Shown: positions 49,889 to 60,689 of the stretch, one piece after another | Numbering within the stretch: position 1 is the stretch's first letter | How the letters are laid out: the number at the start of each line of letters is the position of its first letter | Origin: Telopea speciosissima | Lineage: Eukaryota > Streptophyta > Magnoliopsida > Proteales > Proteaceae | NCBI RefSeq assembly: GCF_018873765.1 | Contig: NC_057924.1 | Coordinates: forward strand, 18,905,542-18,969,541 | DNA length: 64,000 bases | Direction of reading: 5' to 3' | The notes under the pieces: generated by a model | The model's database searches: none | The model's input: only the letters and a program-made list of their open reading frames with translations | Told to the model about the DNA's origin: nothing | Made by a program: the position numbers and the translations under genes

Positions 49889-51109
49889 TCAGGAAATTAC
49901 AACCTCGATGGTCTTGGGCTTGGGTGGTAGGGGCAGTTTCTCCACTCTCACAGTCAAGACGCCATTCTCACATTTGGCCGAGATGGCAGAGACATTTGAA
50001 TGGTCGGGGCAGTTTCTCCACTATCCTAAATTCTTTCCTGCTCCCCATCCTCACGCTTCCTCTTCCCATTACTTACTTCGGATCACCAGTGTTTGCTCAT
50101 CCTTCACCGTCACCTGTACACATCATCATCGTCAGACATCATCTTCCACTTCCTCTGTGTCTCTTTATGGCTGGCTGGACTCCTATAACTCCTTATTTAA
50201 TGTCCCATTAACAAATCCCAGAAGATAAAGAGAAAGACAAAAGAGAGAACGAACAGTCTCTCCATATCTTTTCGTGCCTTTAAGCAAACACATACACACT
50301 TATTAATTAGTTTAAAGCAAGCATTAAAGGAAGGTCTCTGTGCTCTGTTTTTTCTCTTTCAGAATCCCCCCAAGTCAAACCTTTCCCTTCTTTTCTTCTC
50401 TGGTTCCACAAGACTCACGAGGGAATCAGATCAGCCTTCCTTCACTCTGTAATCTTCTATGTTTACTTTGCCAGAAAAAAAAATCTTCTATGTTTACAGT
50501 ATAGATTAAAATAAATTGCTGCTGTTCTGAGAGAAATGGGGAGCTTCGTATCTTAATATCTTATTGTCTCCCACCTTCGGCACAAGCATCACCACCAAAC
50601 ACTGCATTATCCTTTGTATTCGTATCCCCACCACTGTATATATCCTCTTTCCCCCAATAAATCCTTTCAAGGGGTTTATTATATCTAACTATCTAATGTC
50701 CCCTACCAAGCGTCCTCTTTATCCAGGAATTTATTTTCATGAGATGCCCTTTAGCCTAAAGGTGATTATCTCAAAGTATGAAAGTTGAAAACTCTCCTCT
50801 CCTCTGTCCATTTGCCTATTGTGAAAATCCCACAAGTTTCCAATTGAAATAAATCAATTGTTGATTCTGACTTCCTGGTGGTTTCAACTTTACCTGAATA
50901 TCGGTTTTGGATAGACCAGGGACATCCATGTAAAATATATACTCCTTGGGGCTATCAAGGATGTCCACAAGAATGCTCGTAACGCCTTTCGACTCCTGGG
51001 TATCGATAGACCGATCAGAGAACATCAATTTCTCGATATTCTCTGGGAAATTGTACAAGTGGTTCATGGTTGAAGCCAAGTTCTCATTGATATCTGCCAC
51101 TGGGCTCAT
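49889..51109 (-). pseudogene. Class III cytosolic small heat-shock protein (HSP17.4-CIII type) copy inside the MULE
   Basis: Exon 1 is 51109-50894 (72 codons), intact, ending SPKEYIFYMDVPGLSKTDIQ; donor CAG|GTAAAG. The intron (50893-50114, 780 bp) ends TGTACAG. Exon 2 starts VTVKDEQTLVIRS (50113), then a 4-base tandem insertion (AAGT duplicated) shifts the frame and gives a stop at once. NGKRKREDG is readable in another frame; the middle (KYIRLERR...RKFRLPE) is scrambled with a loss and a copied 'ggggcagtttctccac' phrase. The end [16 protein letters not shown]...[10 protein letters not shown] then TGA (49891-49889) is preserved. A single intron after DIQ fits the class III genes I recall, and the family length is about 155-160 residues. 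sHSPs are ATP-independent holdase chaperones. This copy cannot make a full alpha-crystallin domain; exon 1 plus intron read-through would end at 50816 (97 residues). Confidence 0.92.
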
Positions 51110-51746
51110 CGTGGTTGCTTGAATTGACGTGGGGTATATACTCAGGAGAACAAATTCCTGAAGCCAAAAGCCAAGCGATGAAGCAGAACTAGTTAGCTAA
51201 AATGAGAAACTGAAGAGAGAAGAGATTTAGAGAAGCTACCCAACTGCAACCTAAGGCCGGCGAGGGATTTAAAACAGAAAAGGGAAAGTTAGAGAGAGAG
51301 AGAGGGGTGCGTTGATACGGATTGGTCCGAGGTTTGCTGCCACTGCTGGTATTACACATGGATTGCCTAGACAAGTAGTGGGGTGGTTGGAGGTTGCAGC
51401 AGTGGTGGGGCGGTGGTGTGCACAGTGGAGCGGTGGTTGAAGAAGAAAGAAAAAGAGGAAGAAGTAGTGATGGGTCCCACTTTTGTATTAGAAAAATAAA
51501 GAAACATAGCTTGATAGTTTTGGTCTGTTTATAAGTAAGGGTATTTTGGTCACAACAGGTGTTTTATTAACACCATTAACGGACTTGGGTTAAGTGAAAC
51601 CAAGTTTGAAAAGTAGGGGAGGTCTGAGTAGTTGTCAGAAGGGCAGGGGAGGTTCCCTGAATTGTTAGAAAGGTCAGGGGAGGTCTAAGTAATTTGCTCA
51701 AAAATAAAAGAGAAGAAGGAAAGAGAAGGGAGGCAGGACCTAGTAC

Positions 51747-52947
51747 CATAGTTGTCATGGCGTAGCCATGGCGACAAATCGTTGGAGTAGTGGGCATATC
51801 GACCAACGACATGGGATATGTAAGAATATCGACCGATATGGCTTCCATGGCGTCGCCATGGCGCCGACATGGACGCCATACCACGATATATGGCTATATC
51901 GGCCGATATTCATGTTCAAGTGTATAAAACTTAAGTTTTTAATAATTATTAATTTTTTTAACCTTTTAAAAGATAATGTTTTTATCTTAATGTGGATTGG
52001 AGCTGCAATACACATCAACATAAAAAAAGTTAAAAAAGTTAAAACAATACACTATACCCTAACTCTCGTCTCTTGGGAGAAATAGAAATCGAAAAAGAGA
52101 ACAGAGGAGAGAGTCGTGAAATAGAGAGATGCAGTTCTTCTTCACTTCTTCGAACGGCTGTCGGCCTCCTTCCTCGGCTCCGGCGAGTGCTCCCAGATCC
52201 GGCAACCTCTTAAAGCAGGTAAGTAATTACTGTAATTGTTTATTTATTTTTATTTGGTGGTTCTTCTTCTTCTCCTCCCAGTCCTCCGGCAACTCTTTCC
52301 TTCAGCTCTTCTTCTTCTGCTGTTCAGTTCTTCTTCTCACTCATTCACGCACAGTCGTGACTCCAGCGAGACTGCGAGAGACAGAGGGGGTTTCTCACTC
52401 CTTCGGTTCTTCTTCTTCTCCCATTGCTTTTTCAGTTCTTCTCACTTCTTCGTCTTCATCACTTCCGGCAACTCGTCTTCTCCCTTTTTTTTTTTATAGA
52501 TAATATTCAGTCACAGAGGGGGTTTTTTCATGTGACAGTGACACAGCCAAATACACACGGCTGTTGTATTTTTTTTGTTTGGGAAAGCACTAAAGCAACA
52601 CCAAGTCACCAACAGCATTTTTTTTTTCTTCTTTCTTTCTTTCTTCTTCCCTTGCACACAGCCACACACACAGACAGAGGGAGAGTGTCGAGAGACAGAG
52701 AGGGGGGGTATTGGTAATTTTTTCATATGACACACACAGCCAAATACAGTAATACACACGGCTGTTGTATTTTTTTTGTTATAGGGTATATATTATAGCA
52801 TACTAAATGACATTAAATATAAAGAAAATAAAAAATAAAACATGGTCGACATGATTGCCATGGCAATGCCATGGCGGGCGACATGTCGATATATCAATTA
52901 GACACCCGTCCACTGACTTGGATCGCCGTGACGACGTGACAACTATG
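51747..52947. mobile_element. hAT-like element, CATGGCG family, in Copia A
   Basis: 1201 bp, starting CATAGTTGTCATGGCGTAG and ending CGTGACAACTATG, with a perfect 8-bp target duplication CCTAGTAC (51739-51746, 52948-52955). CATGGCG/CGCCATGG and CGATAT phrases recur near both ends. Inside, a leader and MQFFFTSSNGCRPPSSAPAS frame (52129) run to a good donor (AAGCAG|GTAAGTAA at 52219), so it may retain the first exon of a longer element. A ~60-bp phrase ending 'cacacggctgttgtattttt' is directly repeated (52525-52580, 52718-52780). Confidence 0.9.
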
Positions 52948-53681
52948 CCTAGTACCTTTGCGAACAGCAATAGGTAAATCAAGAGAGGGGTCGGCATCCG
53001 AAATGGGAAGAATATTACCTGAATCCAAGGGAGCTGGATTTGGATCAGGATCAAGAGGTGGTGATTGGCGTGGTAGAGTAGGTGCAGTAGTGGTCTGAGT
53101 CTGCTGACTTCGGTGAATGTAGACACGCATCTCTGGTATTGGCTGCTGAACTGGAGTAGTAGTGTCAGTCTCTCCCTGAACAAGAACATGAGGTTGTGGT
53201 ACATCAAGTGCATGTGGCGGCACAACTTTCACTGTGGAAGAAGGCTCACCCTGAAGAGGTGTCGCAGGATAGTAGGCAGCCGACTTATGAAAAATGGCAT
53301 CCATAGTTACAAACCAGCGCCTTGATGGGGGGTGATAACTCTGGTAGCACTTGTGAGTGGTAGAGTATCCCAAAAAAATACACCGAAGGCCACGAGGGTC
53401 AAATTTCCCATGGGAATGATGGTCACGAGCATAACAATCACAGCCGGAAGTATTAGAAGGGACCGGAAATGCAGCAAAGCCCTAGAGAACATCCGGAGGT
53501 GAGCGGTAGCCAAGAACCCGAGAGGGCATTAGGTTGATCAGGAAGGCTTCAATAAGAACCGCGTCATTCCAGTATTGGGGAGGAGCGTGCATCTCAAACA
53601 TGAGAGACCGAGCAACCTCTAACAGATGGCGATTCTTCTTTTCAGAAACGCCATTTTGAGCCGGTGTATCGATACAACTGG

Positions 53682-54934
53682 TAATGTAGCTCTAGATAGG
53701 GAGAGATTCTACTAGAGGCCAATTATCAAGGATCTAATAACAAAGGAATCAAGGGGCTGCTGGTTCTGCAGTCTCAGTAGGACAGAATTGCAGTTTTAGG
53801 TCAAATCTAGGGTTAGGTTTATGAATATGGAGATGAATCTTATAGGGTATTGATGGGCAGGTCTAGGAGAAGCTATTAATGTAGGTTTGGATGATGTTTA
53901 ACTAAAAAATTGAATTTCAGAAAATTAGGGTTAGGGTTTCGGGTTTTGGGTTTTAGAACTTAGGCTAAAACTAGGGTTTTTAATGGGATTTTAGGGCTAG
54001 GGTTGGGATCAAATTTTCCAGATAGGGAGGGGAAGGTTTGATCCAAATATGGGAAGTTTTTATTGGCTGGAAGTACTAATTCTGAAATTTAGGTTTTTTT
54101 TGGGTTTCATAGAGACAAGGCAAACTAGGGTTGGAGTGGGAGGATGGGGCTGCAAGTTGGATCGAATGGAGGGGATGTAGTATGGAAGCTGTGGTTTGAA
54201 TTTGAAGAATTTTTGATGGTCAAATATGACTGGGCAGCAAGATCTAGGGTTTAATGGGTTTAATGGAATTCAAACACAAAAATAAAGGGGATCGATGGGG
54301 GGGGGGGGGGAATTATTGGATTAGAAGAAGAAATTGGTGAACAAGTTGCAGCAAAAATCCACTGGCAGCAGCTTGAACAGGGTTGAAGGATAGAACCACC
54401 TTCAGAGAAGAACCTCCCAGCCGTCACGGCGTAAAGAGTCACATGAGATCCACCTGCCCTTCTTCCTTGATAGAACCACAAGGCAAACACTCCAAAGAGC
54501 AGTAGCAGCAACAATCGGCAGCCAACAATTTTGTTTGTTTTTTCAAATATTAAATTGTGGGGGAGCCTCCCACGATTTACCTTTATTTATAATAAGGCCA
54601 ATGGCCAAATCCTAATACAAATTAAATCCTTCCTTCATAAATCGTGGAAGGGAAGACTATAATTAAAAGCTAATAACTTAAAATACTGAAAAGACCTAAT
54701 TGACCCTACTAACTTAAACTAAAAGACACTTAACTAAATAACTTAAATTGAACCAATTGAACCAATTGGGTACAACCAATTTGAACCGGTTCAATTAAAA
54801 AAGGGAAAATAAACTAAGTATGGAATGGAAAATACTAGAATGCAAACCTGAACTATGGCTCCCAAACTAAGCCCTAGTGTCAGGATTTCTTCTTCTTCTT
54901 CTTCCTACGGGTGTGGGCACTTGGTGCTGCATTA
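53682..54934 (-). mobile_element. Solo LTR, family with TAATGTAG...CTGCATYA ends, copy 2 (in Copia A)
   Basis: 1253 bp with perfect 5-bp target duplication ACTGG (53677-53681, 54935-54939). Ends TAATGTAGCTC and GTGCTGCATTA; body parallels the copy at 38559-39800. Interrupts the integrase reading frame of Copia A. Confidence 0.9.
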
Positions 54935-55484
54935 ACTGGTTTGGAGAATCCCTTGGGAAGCAACGTAAAACTAAAAAGAGCCCTCAGAGTATTCACGGTC
55001 GTTGTCACTCCGAAGAATCTTAATAGTAGTAGCAAATTGAGTCTGGACCATACCATGGAAGTACTGAAGGCAATGAAAAACCTCTCTTTTGGTCTGCATC
55101 ATATAAACCCAAGTTGTCCTAGAGTGGCAATCGATGAAAGTAACAAGCCATCGAAAACCAATTACAGATATACAACGCAATGGACCCAAAATATCAGAGT
55201 GTATCAAGGAAAAAGGAGTGGCACTTTTATTATCAGAAATAGAATAATTAGTTCGAGTTTGCTTGGCCAAAACACATCTCTCACAAAAAATTTGACTCGA
55301 ATTACAATGCTTGAAAGAAGGAAAAATCCTAGCTAAAGTCCCCAAAGGTGGATGTCCCAAACGATGGGGCCACTATAGTAGCTCAGAAATAGGAGGCGAC
55401 GAAGATGTTTGAAGAGCTTGACCAGAGATTAAAAAAAGAGCCATCATCAACCAGATATAGACCATCGTGTACTCTACTAGAGCC

Positions 55485-55862
55485 CATGGTTCAAGGTCTC
55501 GCTGAGTTGGTGCATTTTTTTTTTTTTGGCCTTAAAGCCAGGTTTCGGTGGGTTTTGACCTAGTTAGGTCAGGAAACTTGGTATACAGCCTATTTTGGGC
55601 AATTTAAACACAATGGCACTATCGGATTTTGAAATATCAAAGTACAAATACGAGTTTGACTTTGGACCCTAGGTTGGTAGGCTAAGATGTACTAATAGGC
55701 ACTATTCTATATATAATTAATAGAAAGCATATGATGAATGTAAAATACCAAGATCTCACTGATATACCTAGATATCGAGTCGATGCTGTTTCCTTAACTC
55801 ATCCCTTGTCTCGTCTTGAACTTTCAAAAAACCGAGATATATCGGCGAGACCTTGTTCCATG
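55485..55862. mobile_element. hAT-like MITE, CTCGG family, in Copia A
   Basis: 378 bp, starting CATGGTTCAAGGTCTCGC and ending GCGAGACCTTGTTCCATG, an 18-bp terminal inverted repeat with two mismatches. Target duplication CTAGAGCC/CCAGAGCC (55477-55484, 55863-55870; one mismatch). Lies between the gag and integrase parts of Copia A. Parts of its interior ('tatacagcctattttgggc', 'atttaaacacaatg', 'accctaggttggtag') recur at 44175 and 60690. Confidence 0.88.
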
Positions 55863-58800
55863 CCAGAGCCAATTGTTGCCCCTGTCACCAGATCCTGAAA
55901 AACACATTGAGAAGGGAAAAAAATGACTTTGCAACTTAGACTGGAAGTAAGAGTATTAATGGACAATAAATTAGTTGGAAAGGTGGGAACATGGAAAACA
56001 GAAGAAGAAGCTCAGTTGATGATAGAGAAGACACGGCTGGTGTGGTGTCAAAGACCTTAGTATGGTTGGCCTGGTCAGATTGCTCTGGTTAGCTTGGCTG
56101 GAGTTACTATGACCTCGACCACAGCCACGACCAGAAGCATCAGGAGGACGGCCATGGTGTTTCCAACAGAATTCTTTGGTGTGACACTCCTTACTGCAGT
56201 TGTCACACTTCACAGGTGCCTTGGTAAAGGAGCTGCTAGACTGGGGTATCACCTAGGGACTGAGAACCGGAAACAAGAGCTGACCGCTCTGGAGGGTCTG
56301 AAATCAGTTGTGGTAACATAGTAGTACGACGGCTGTCTTCAAGCTGAATCATAGAATAGGCTTGCTCCAAAGTGGGGAAGGGGTCACGACTCAAACGTGA
56401 GCATGGAGCTGATCGTACTCAACATTTAAGCCTGCCAAAAAATCATAAATCCGAATCTTGTCTTCAAGTTTCCTGAAATTGGCGACATCAGTGGCTGTAG
56501 TGGGCTGAAACTCCTCATAAAAATCCAACTCCTGTGACTAAGAATGTAACTCAGAATAATACTATGACAAAGTCAGCTCCTTTTGCTTCAGTGAATGAAC
56601 CTTCTTGTAGAGTCCAAAAACCTGAGCATCATTCCCAACCTGGGAATAAGTGTCCTGAGCAGCCTTCCATATCTTAGGAACAGAATCCAATAGAAGGTAA
56701 CCTCAAGCAGTCTGGGGCTGCATAGAATTAATAAGAAATGCCATAACCAGGGAATTTCACTCCCATTTGTCAATAGCCGGACCATCAATAGTAGGCCTCT
56801 TGGTATCTCCAGTAAGGTACAAATAATAACTGCAGGATTTGATAGATAGGCAGCAAGAACGGGACCACATCAAATAATTAGTGTCGTCGAGCTTGATAGA
56901 CCACAATGGGAAGTAAGGAAAATTTCCTGGAGTCGATCCTTCCATCCCAGTAGATGCAGTAGAGAAATCAGAGGTATCTGGCATGGTGGTAGCCACAAGA
57001 GAGAACCAAAAGAAAAAAATAATAGCAGCCTGAGAGCAGTCCATGGAGAAATCGAGCAGGTGTAGAAACCTTAAAAATAGACTTTTAGGGTATGAATGCA
57101 AAATCGATGAAGCAGGGATTAGTCCCTGTGAAAGAGTAGCAAAGCTGGGTTGGCCTTGAGTAGAATCGACAAGCAGTGATGGTCCTGAGATGAAACAAGA
57201 AGCCAGAAAGAAACTTGGAGTAAAATTGTGAAGCAAGGTTTCTCCCTGGAAAAATCGGTAGAAGAGTTGGCCCTGAAAAACCTATAATCAGCTTGGATGA
57301 AGAAAAAGCAGGGATTGACCCTGAGAATCACCAATTAATAAGCAAGGATTGGCCCTGAAAAATCGACATACAGGGTTGGCCCTTTAGATCAAGAAAAGAA
57401 AGCACAGGAGAATCCTATGAAAAATTGGTAAAACCTCTCAAATCATGGGAAAATTCCCGTGTAGATCTAGATCTTGAGAGGTATCTTCAAGAGGAGAGAA
57501 AAGGCTCTTGGTGAACTAGGGGAGAACCACTGAGAGCTAGGTGAAGGGTGGTGGTGGTGGGAGATGCAAACCGAGAGAGGAGAGAGACTCAGTTTTTTTA
57601 TGGTGATTGAGGCGCGGAAATTGAGAAAGAGAGAGAACTGCGGTTAAGGTTTCGAATCAGATCTTCTGCTCTGATACCATGTTGGTTTGGTGAATATGAC
57701 TTGCGTCTAATGGGACTCATGCCAGCTTTATTTATGATATGGAGGAGAACAATCCAGAATGAGTACAAGACCAAAATAACCCCATATGTCAATTCTACCC
57801 TTGTACCCCTATTACAACAGGTTTATTAGGAAACATAACAAAGAACAGGGACTGATTTCATAAAATAGAAGACATCCTATTAATAAGGTAACATGCTGTA
57901 AGAACATCACACTAAAAATGCTTAGGAACAGACATATGAAACATAAGAGACCGAGTAATCTCCAACAAGTGATGATTCTAACGTTCAACCATCCTATTTC
58001 GTTGAGGGGTGTATGAATAGCTTGTTTGATGAAGAATACCATGATCCAAACAAAAACTAGTAATTTCACGCTGTGCATACTCAAGAGCATTGTCAGTTCG
58101 GAAAATTTTAATAGAAGTATCAAAGTGGTTCTATATTTCACTATAAAAGTATTTAAAAATTGACAAGAATTCAGACCGATCCTTCAACATATATGCCCAA
58201 GTCATACGGGAGTGATCGTCCATAAAAGTAACAAAATAAGAAAAACCTAACCTATTTTTAACACGACAAGGACCCCAAATGTCAGAATGGACTAATGTAA
58301 TTAAATATGGACTCCTAGACTCACTACGAGTGGAAAATGATGACCAGTGATGTTTCCCTAACTCACAAGCTTCACACTGAAGACGGTTGACAGCCTTGCA
58401 ACTTGGAACCATGTGTTGGAGCTTAGGTAGAGACAAATGGCCCAGACGAACATGCCAAGGAAAAGGAGATGGCCCTCTAGTGTTAGTAGTAGCAACAAAA
58501 GTATAAGGCCCAGTGCTATCCAGGTAATAAAATCCAGCTCGCTCAAGTCCTCCACCAATTGTTCTCCTTGTCTGAAGGTCCGGAAACACACAATTTGAAG
58601 GATAAAATATAACAGAACAATTAAGCATCTTGGTAAGTTGACTAACAGATAAGAGACTTAATGGTAACTGTGGAACATGTAATACAAAGGATAATGTTAA
58701 GGAGTAAGTGGGAGATATAGTCCCATGACCAGTGACATTAGTGCAGGAACCGTTAGCAAGAATAATAGGACAAACAGAATAAAGAGAAGACAAAGATGAA

Positions 58801-59332
58801 AATAAGTTTGACTTACCAGTCATGTGCGTGGAAGCACCAGAGTCAATAATCCACGGGGTGGAAGAAGTGGTGGAAAGAAAAGCAGAAGTACCTGTGTGGT
58901 CTAAAGTAGCAGTAGAAGAGGAAGCTGAAGTCTCAAGCTATTGAAGGTGCTTGAGGATCTGGATGTAGTCATCTTGAGACATGGAAATAGTAGAAGAAGC
59001 TCCAGATGCAGGTGTAGTAGTGGTGTCACTAGTAGATGCATGTTCGGTAGTGGTCTTAGTAATAGCAGTGTTGGCTAATTCATTAGCCCAATCCAGACGA
59101 CCATGTTTGGCCCAACAGATATCAACAATATGATTAGATTTGCCGCAAAAGCAGCACTAATAGTTAGATTTATCAGGATACTAATTGTCTGTACCTTGTC
59201 CACCTTGATCACGACCACTTGAATACCCATGACCCCTTCTAGTAAAGGAGCCACGTCCTCGAGTAGCAGCAAAAGCAGAACCTTCCTTCAGAGAAGGTGT
59301 AGTAGAATCCTTGAGAGGGATAGACATACGCT

Positions 59333-60335
59333 CATAGTTGTCAAGGCGGCAAGGTGGCAAGGCGACCCTAGGTGGTGGAGGGGTGCCTAAGCGATTAGGC
59401 GACAATGCAATGCCTAGACGACCAAGGCACCCAAGTATTATCTTTTTATTGCCCCTCTTTTCTAAAATTATTTAGTATGTTATAATATATATCTCATATC
59501 ATAAAAAATCAACATTAAGCCACACCAAGTAATAAAAAATCAGTATTAAGGCACATCAAGTCATAAAAAATCAGCGTAGAACTAAAAGACAATAGAATTG
59601 AAGATGCAAGCTATTGGAAGTTTGAAACTATATTGTTCTTGTAATTGGTCATTGTCATGGTATATCTTGTCTCACATTTGGTTTATACTGTTCTTAGAAA
59701 ATATGATCTTATCTATAAGTAATTAAATTGTTGTCGATTTAGAGAATGTTCTTGTTCTCTAAGAAGTTTGACTGGTCAAATGATTTTAATTTTACATGAG
59801 ACTTGTTAGGTAGAGCACAAAACCAGCTTTCCAACAAATCCAAGATTGCTTAAATGTGATTTATATTGAACGAGTTATGTTCCGGTCAAACCTTATTTGG
59901 TGTGTGCGAATGTTGTCAAATCGCTTTGAATGAAAATATTTTTTTAGATATCAAAACAAACGAATATTTTACCACTCTTTTGTTTTTTAGCAATGTTTTA
60001 CCATATTAAGATTTATGGAATTTTTAGATTTGAGAAAAAACCCCAGCATTTATAAAGTTGAAAATTTCACCTACGGCCGAAAATCCAGTTTTTGTTCTTG
60101 AACTGAGGGGTGTTGACTTTTTCTCCTTTTGGAATTTTATTTTTTAACTATTTTCATTGGATTCAAATAAGGGGGTATTTGCTTATTTATGAATAATATC
60201 TCGAGTCAACGAAAAACATTTACTTAAATGATATTTGGCATAAATAGGGGCCAAGGTGTTTGACATCACTAAGTCGACAACCGCCTAGACCCCTAAAATC
60301 CGCTTGGATGCCTAGGCGACATCTTGACAACTATG
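59333..60335. mobile_element. hAT-like element, GGCG-rich family, in Copia B
   Basis: 1003 bp, starting CATAGTTGTCAAGGCGGC and ending GTCGCC...CTTGACAACTATG at its right end. Target duplication CATACGCT/CATACACT (59325-59332, 60336-60343; one mismatch). GGCG-, GGCGAC- and GCCTAGGCGAC-type phrases crowd the first and last 80 bp; the centre is AT-rich and non-coding. It separates gag from the knuckle region of Copia B. Confidence 0.9.
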
Positions 60336-60689
60336 CATACACTGCAACCGAGAGAATGTTTCATTGAGAGAAGGTATCTTCTCTCCAGTAAGGAGATGAC
60401 TTTTCACAAATTGATAGTCCGGGTGTAAACCAGCTAAAAATTTAGCAACATACAATTCAGCTCTCTGGACCTTGAGGTTTTCCAAATCAGTAGTGAGGGG
60501 TTGATGCATTTGAAGTTCTTCAATGATACCTTTGTAGCCACTGTAGTGCTCATTGAGAAATTTATCTCCTTGTGTGAAAGGGAACATCTTGTCATATAGC
60601 TCGTATATTCGAGACAAATTCTTTTCTTGAGAAAAACTTTCACGAAGATCATTCCAAATCACCTCAGCAGTTGAATGCATAGTATTAAA

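Larger units (their letters stand above)
49375..51699. mobile_element. Mutator-like element carrying a gene copy (Pack-MULE)
   Basis: 2325 bp flanked by a perfect 9-bp target duplication AAAAATAAA (49366-49374 and 51700-51708). The terminal inverted repeats are long, about 115 bp (49375-49492 with 51590-51699), starting GAGCTAATTACTCAGACCTC on the left and GAGCAAATTACTTAGACCTC on the right, with a few mismatches overall. Long TIRs, a 9-bp AT-rich duplication and no transposase point to a non-autonomous MULE. Its cargo is a class III small heat-shock gene copy on the minus strand with its intron (49889-51109). A CTC/CTT microsatellite lies at about 49606-49669. It sits in intron 7 of the TypA-like gene, in the opposite strand sense for its cargo. 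Confidence 0.93.
51735..57819 (-). mobile_element. Ty1-copia element A: 5' LTR, gag, zinc knuckle, integrase; truncated; nested insertions
   Basis: Minus-strand. The 5' LTR 57819-57680 is only 140 bp (TGTTGTAATAGGG...CAACA ends); primer-binding TGGTATCAGAGC follows at about 57679-57667. Gag frames at 57236-56757 (LDDTNYLMWSRSC) and further to about 56390; CCHC-like knuckle CDNCSKECHTKEFCW (about 56205). GAG-pre-integrase and integrase at 55360-54971 (CERCVLAKQ, IHSDILGPL, FIDCHSRTTWVYMM, RSDNDREY), continuing at 53680-52956 to 'LPIAVRKGTR' and 'SC' at 51738. RT and the 3' LTR are absent. Insertions: hAT-like 55485-55862, solo LTR 53682-54934, hAT-like 51747-52947. It has several in-frame stops. 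It is itself inserted in Copia element B at 57820. Confidence 0.85.

Noticed and set aside
49732..50228. Plus-strand 159- and 124-residue frames
   Set aside because: Shadows of exon 2 and the 3' part of the intron of the minus-strand small heat-shock copy.
52129..52759. Ser/Phe-rich frames as a secreted protein gene
   Set aside because: They arise from CTT/TTC-rich text inside the hAT-like element at 51747-52947; only the first ~30 codons up to a donor look exon-like.
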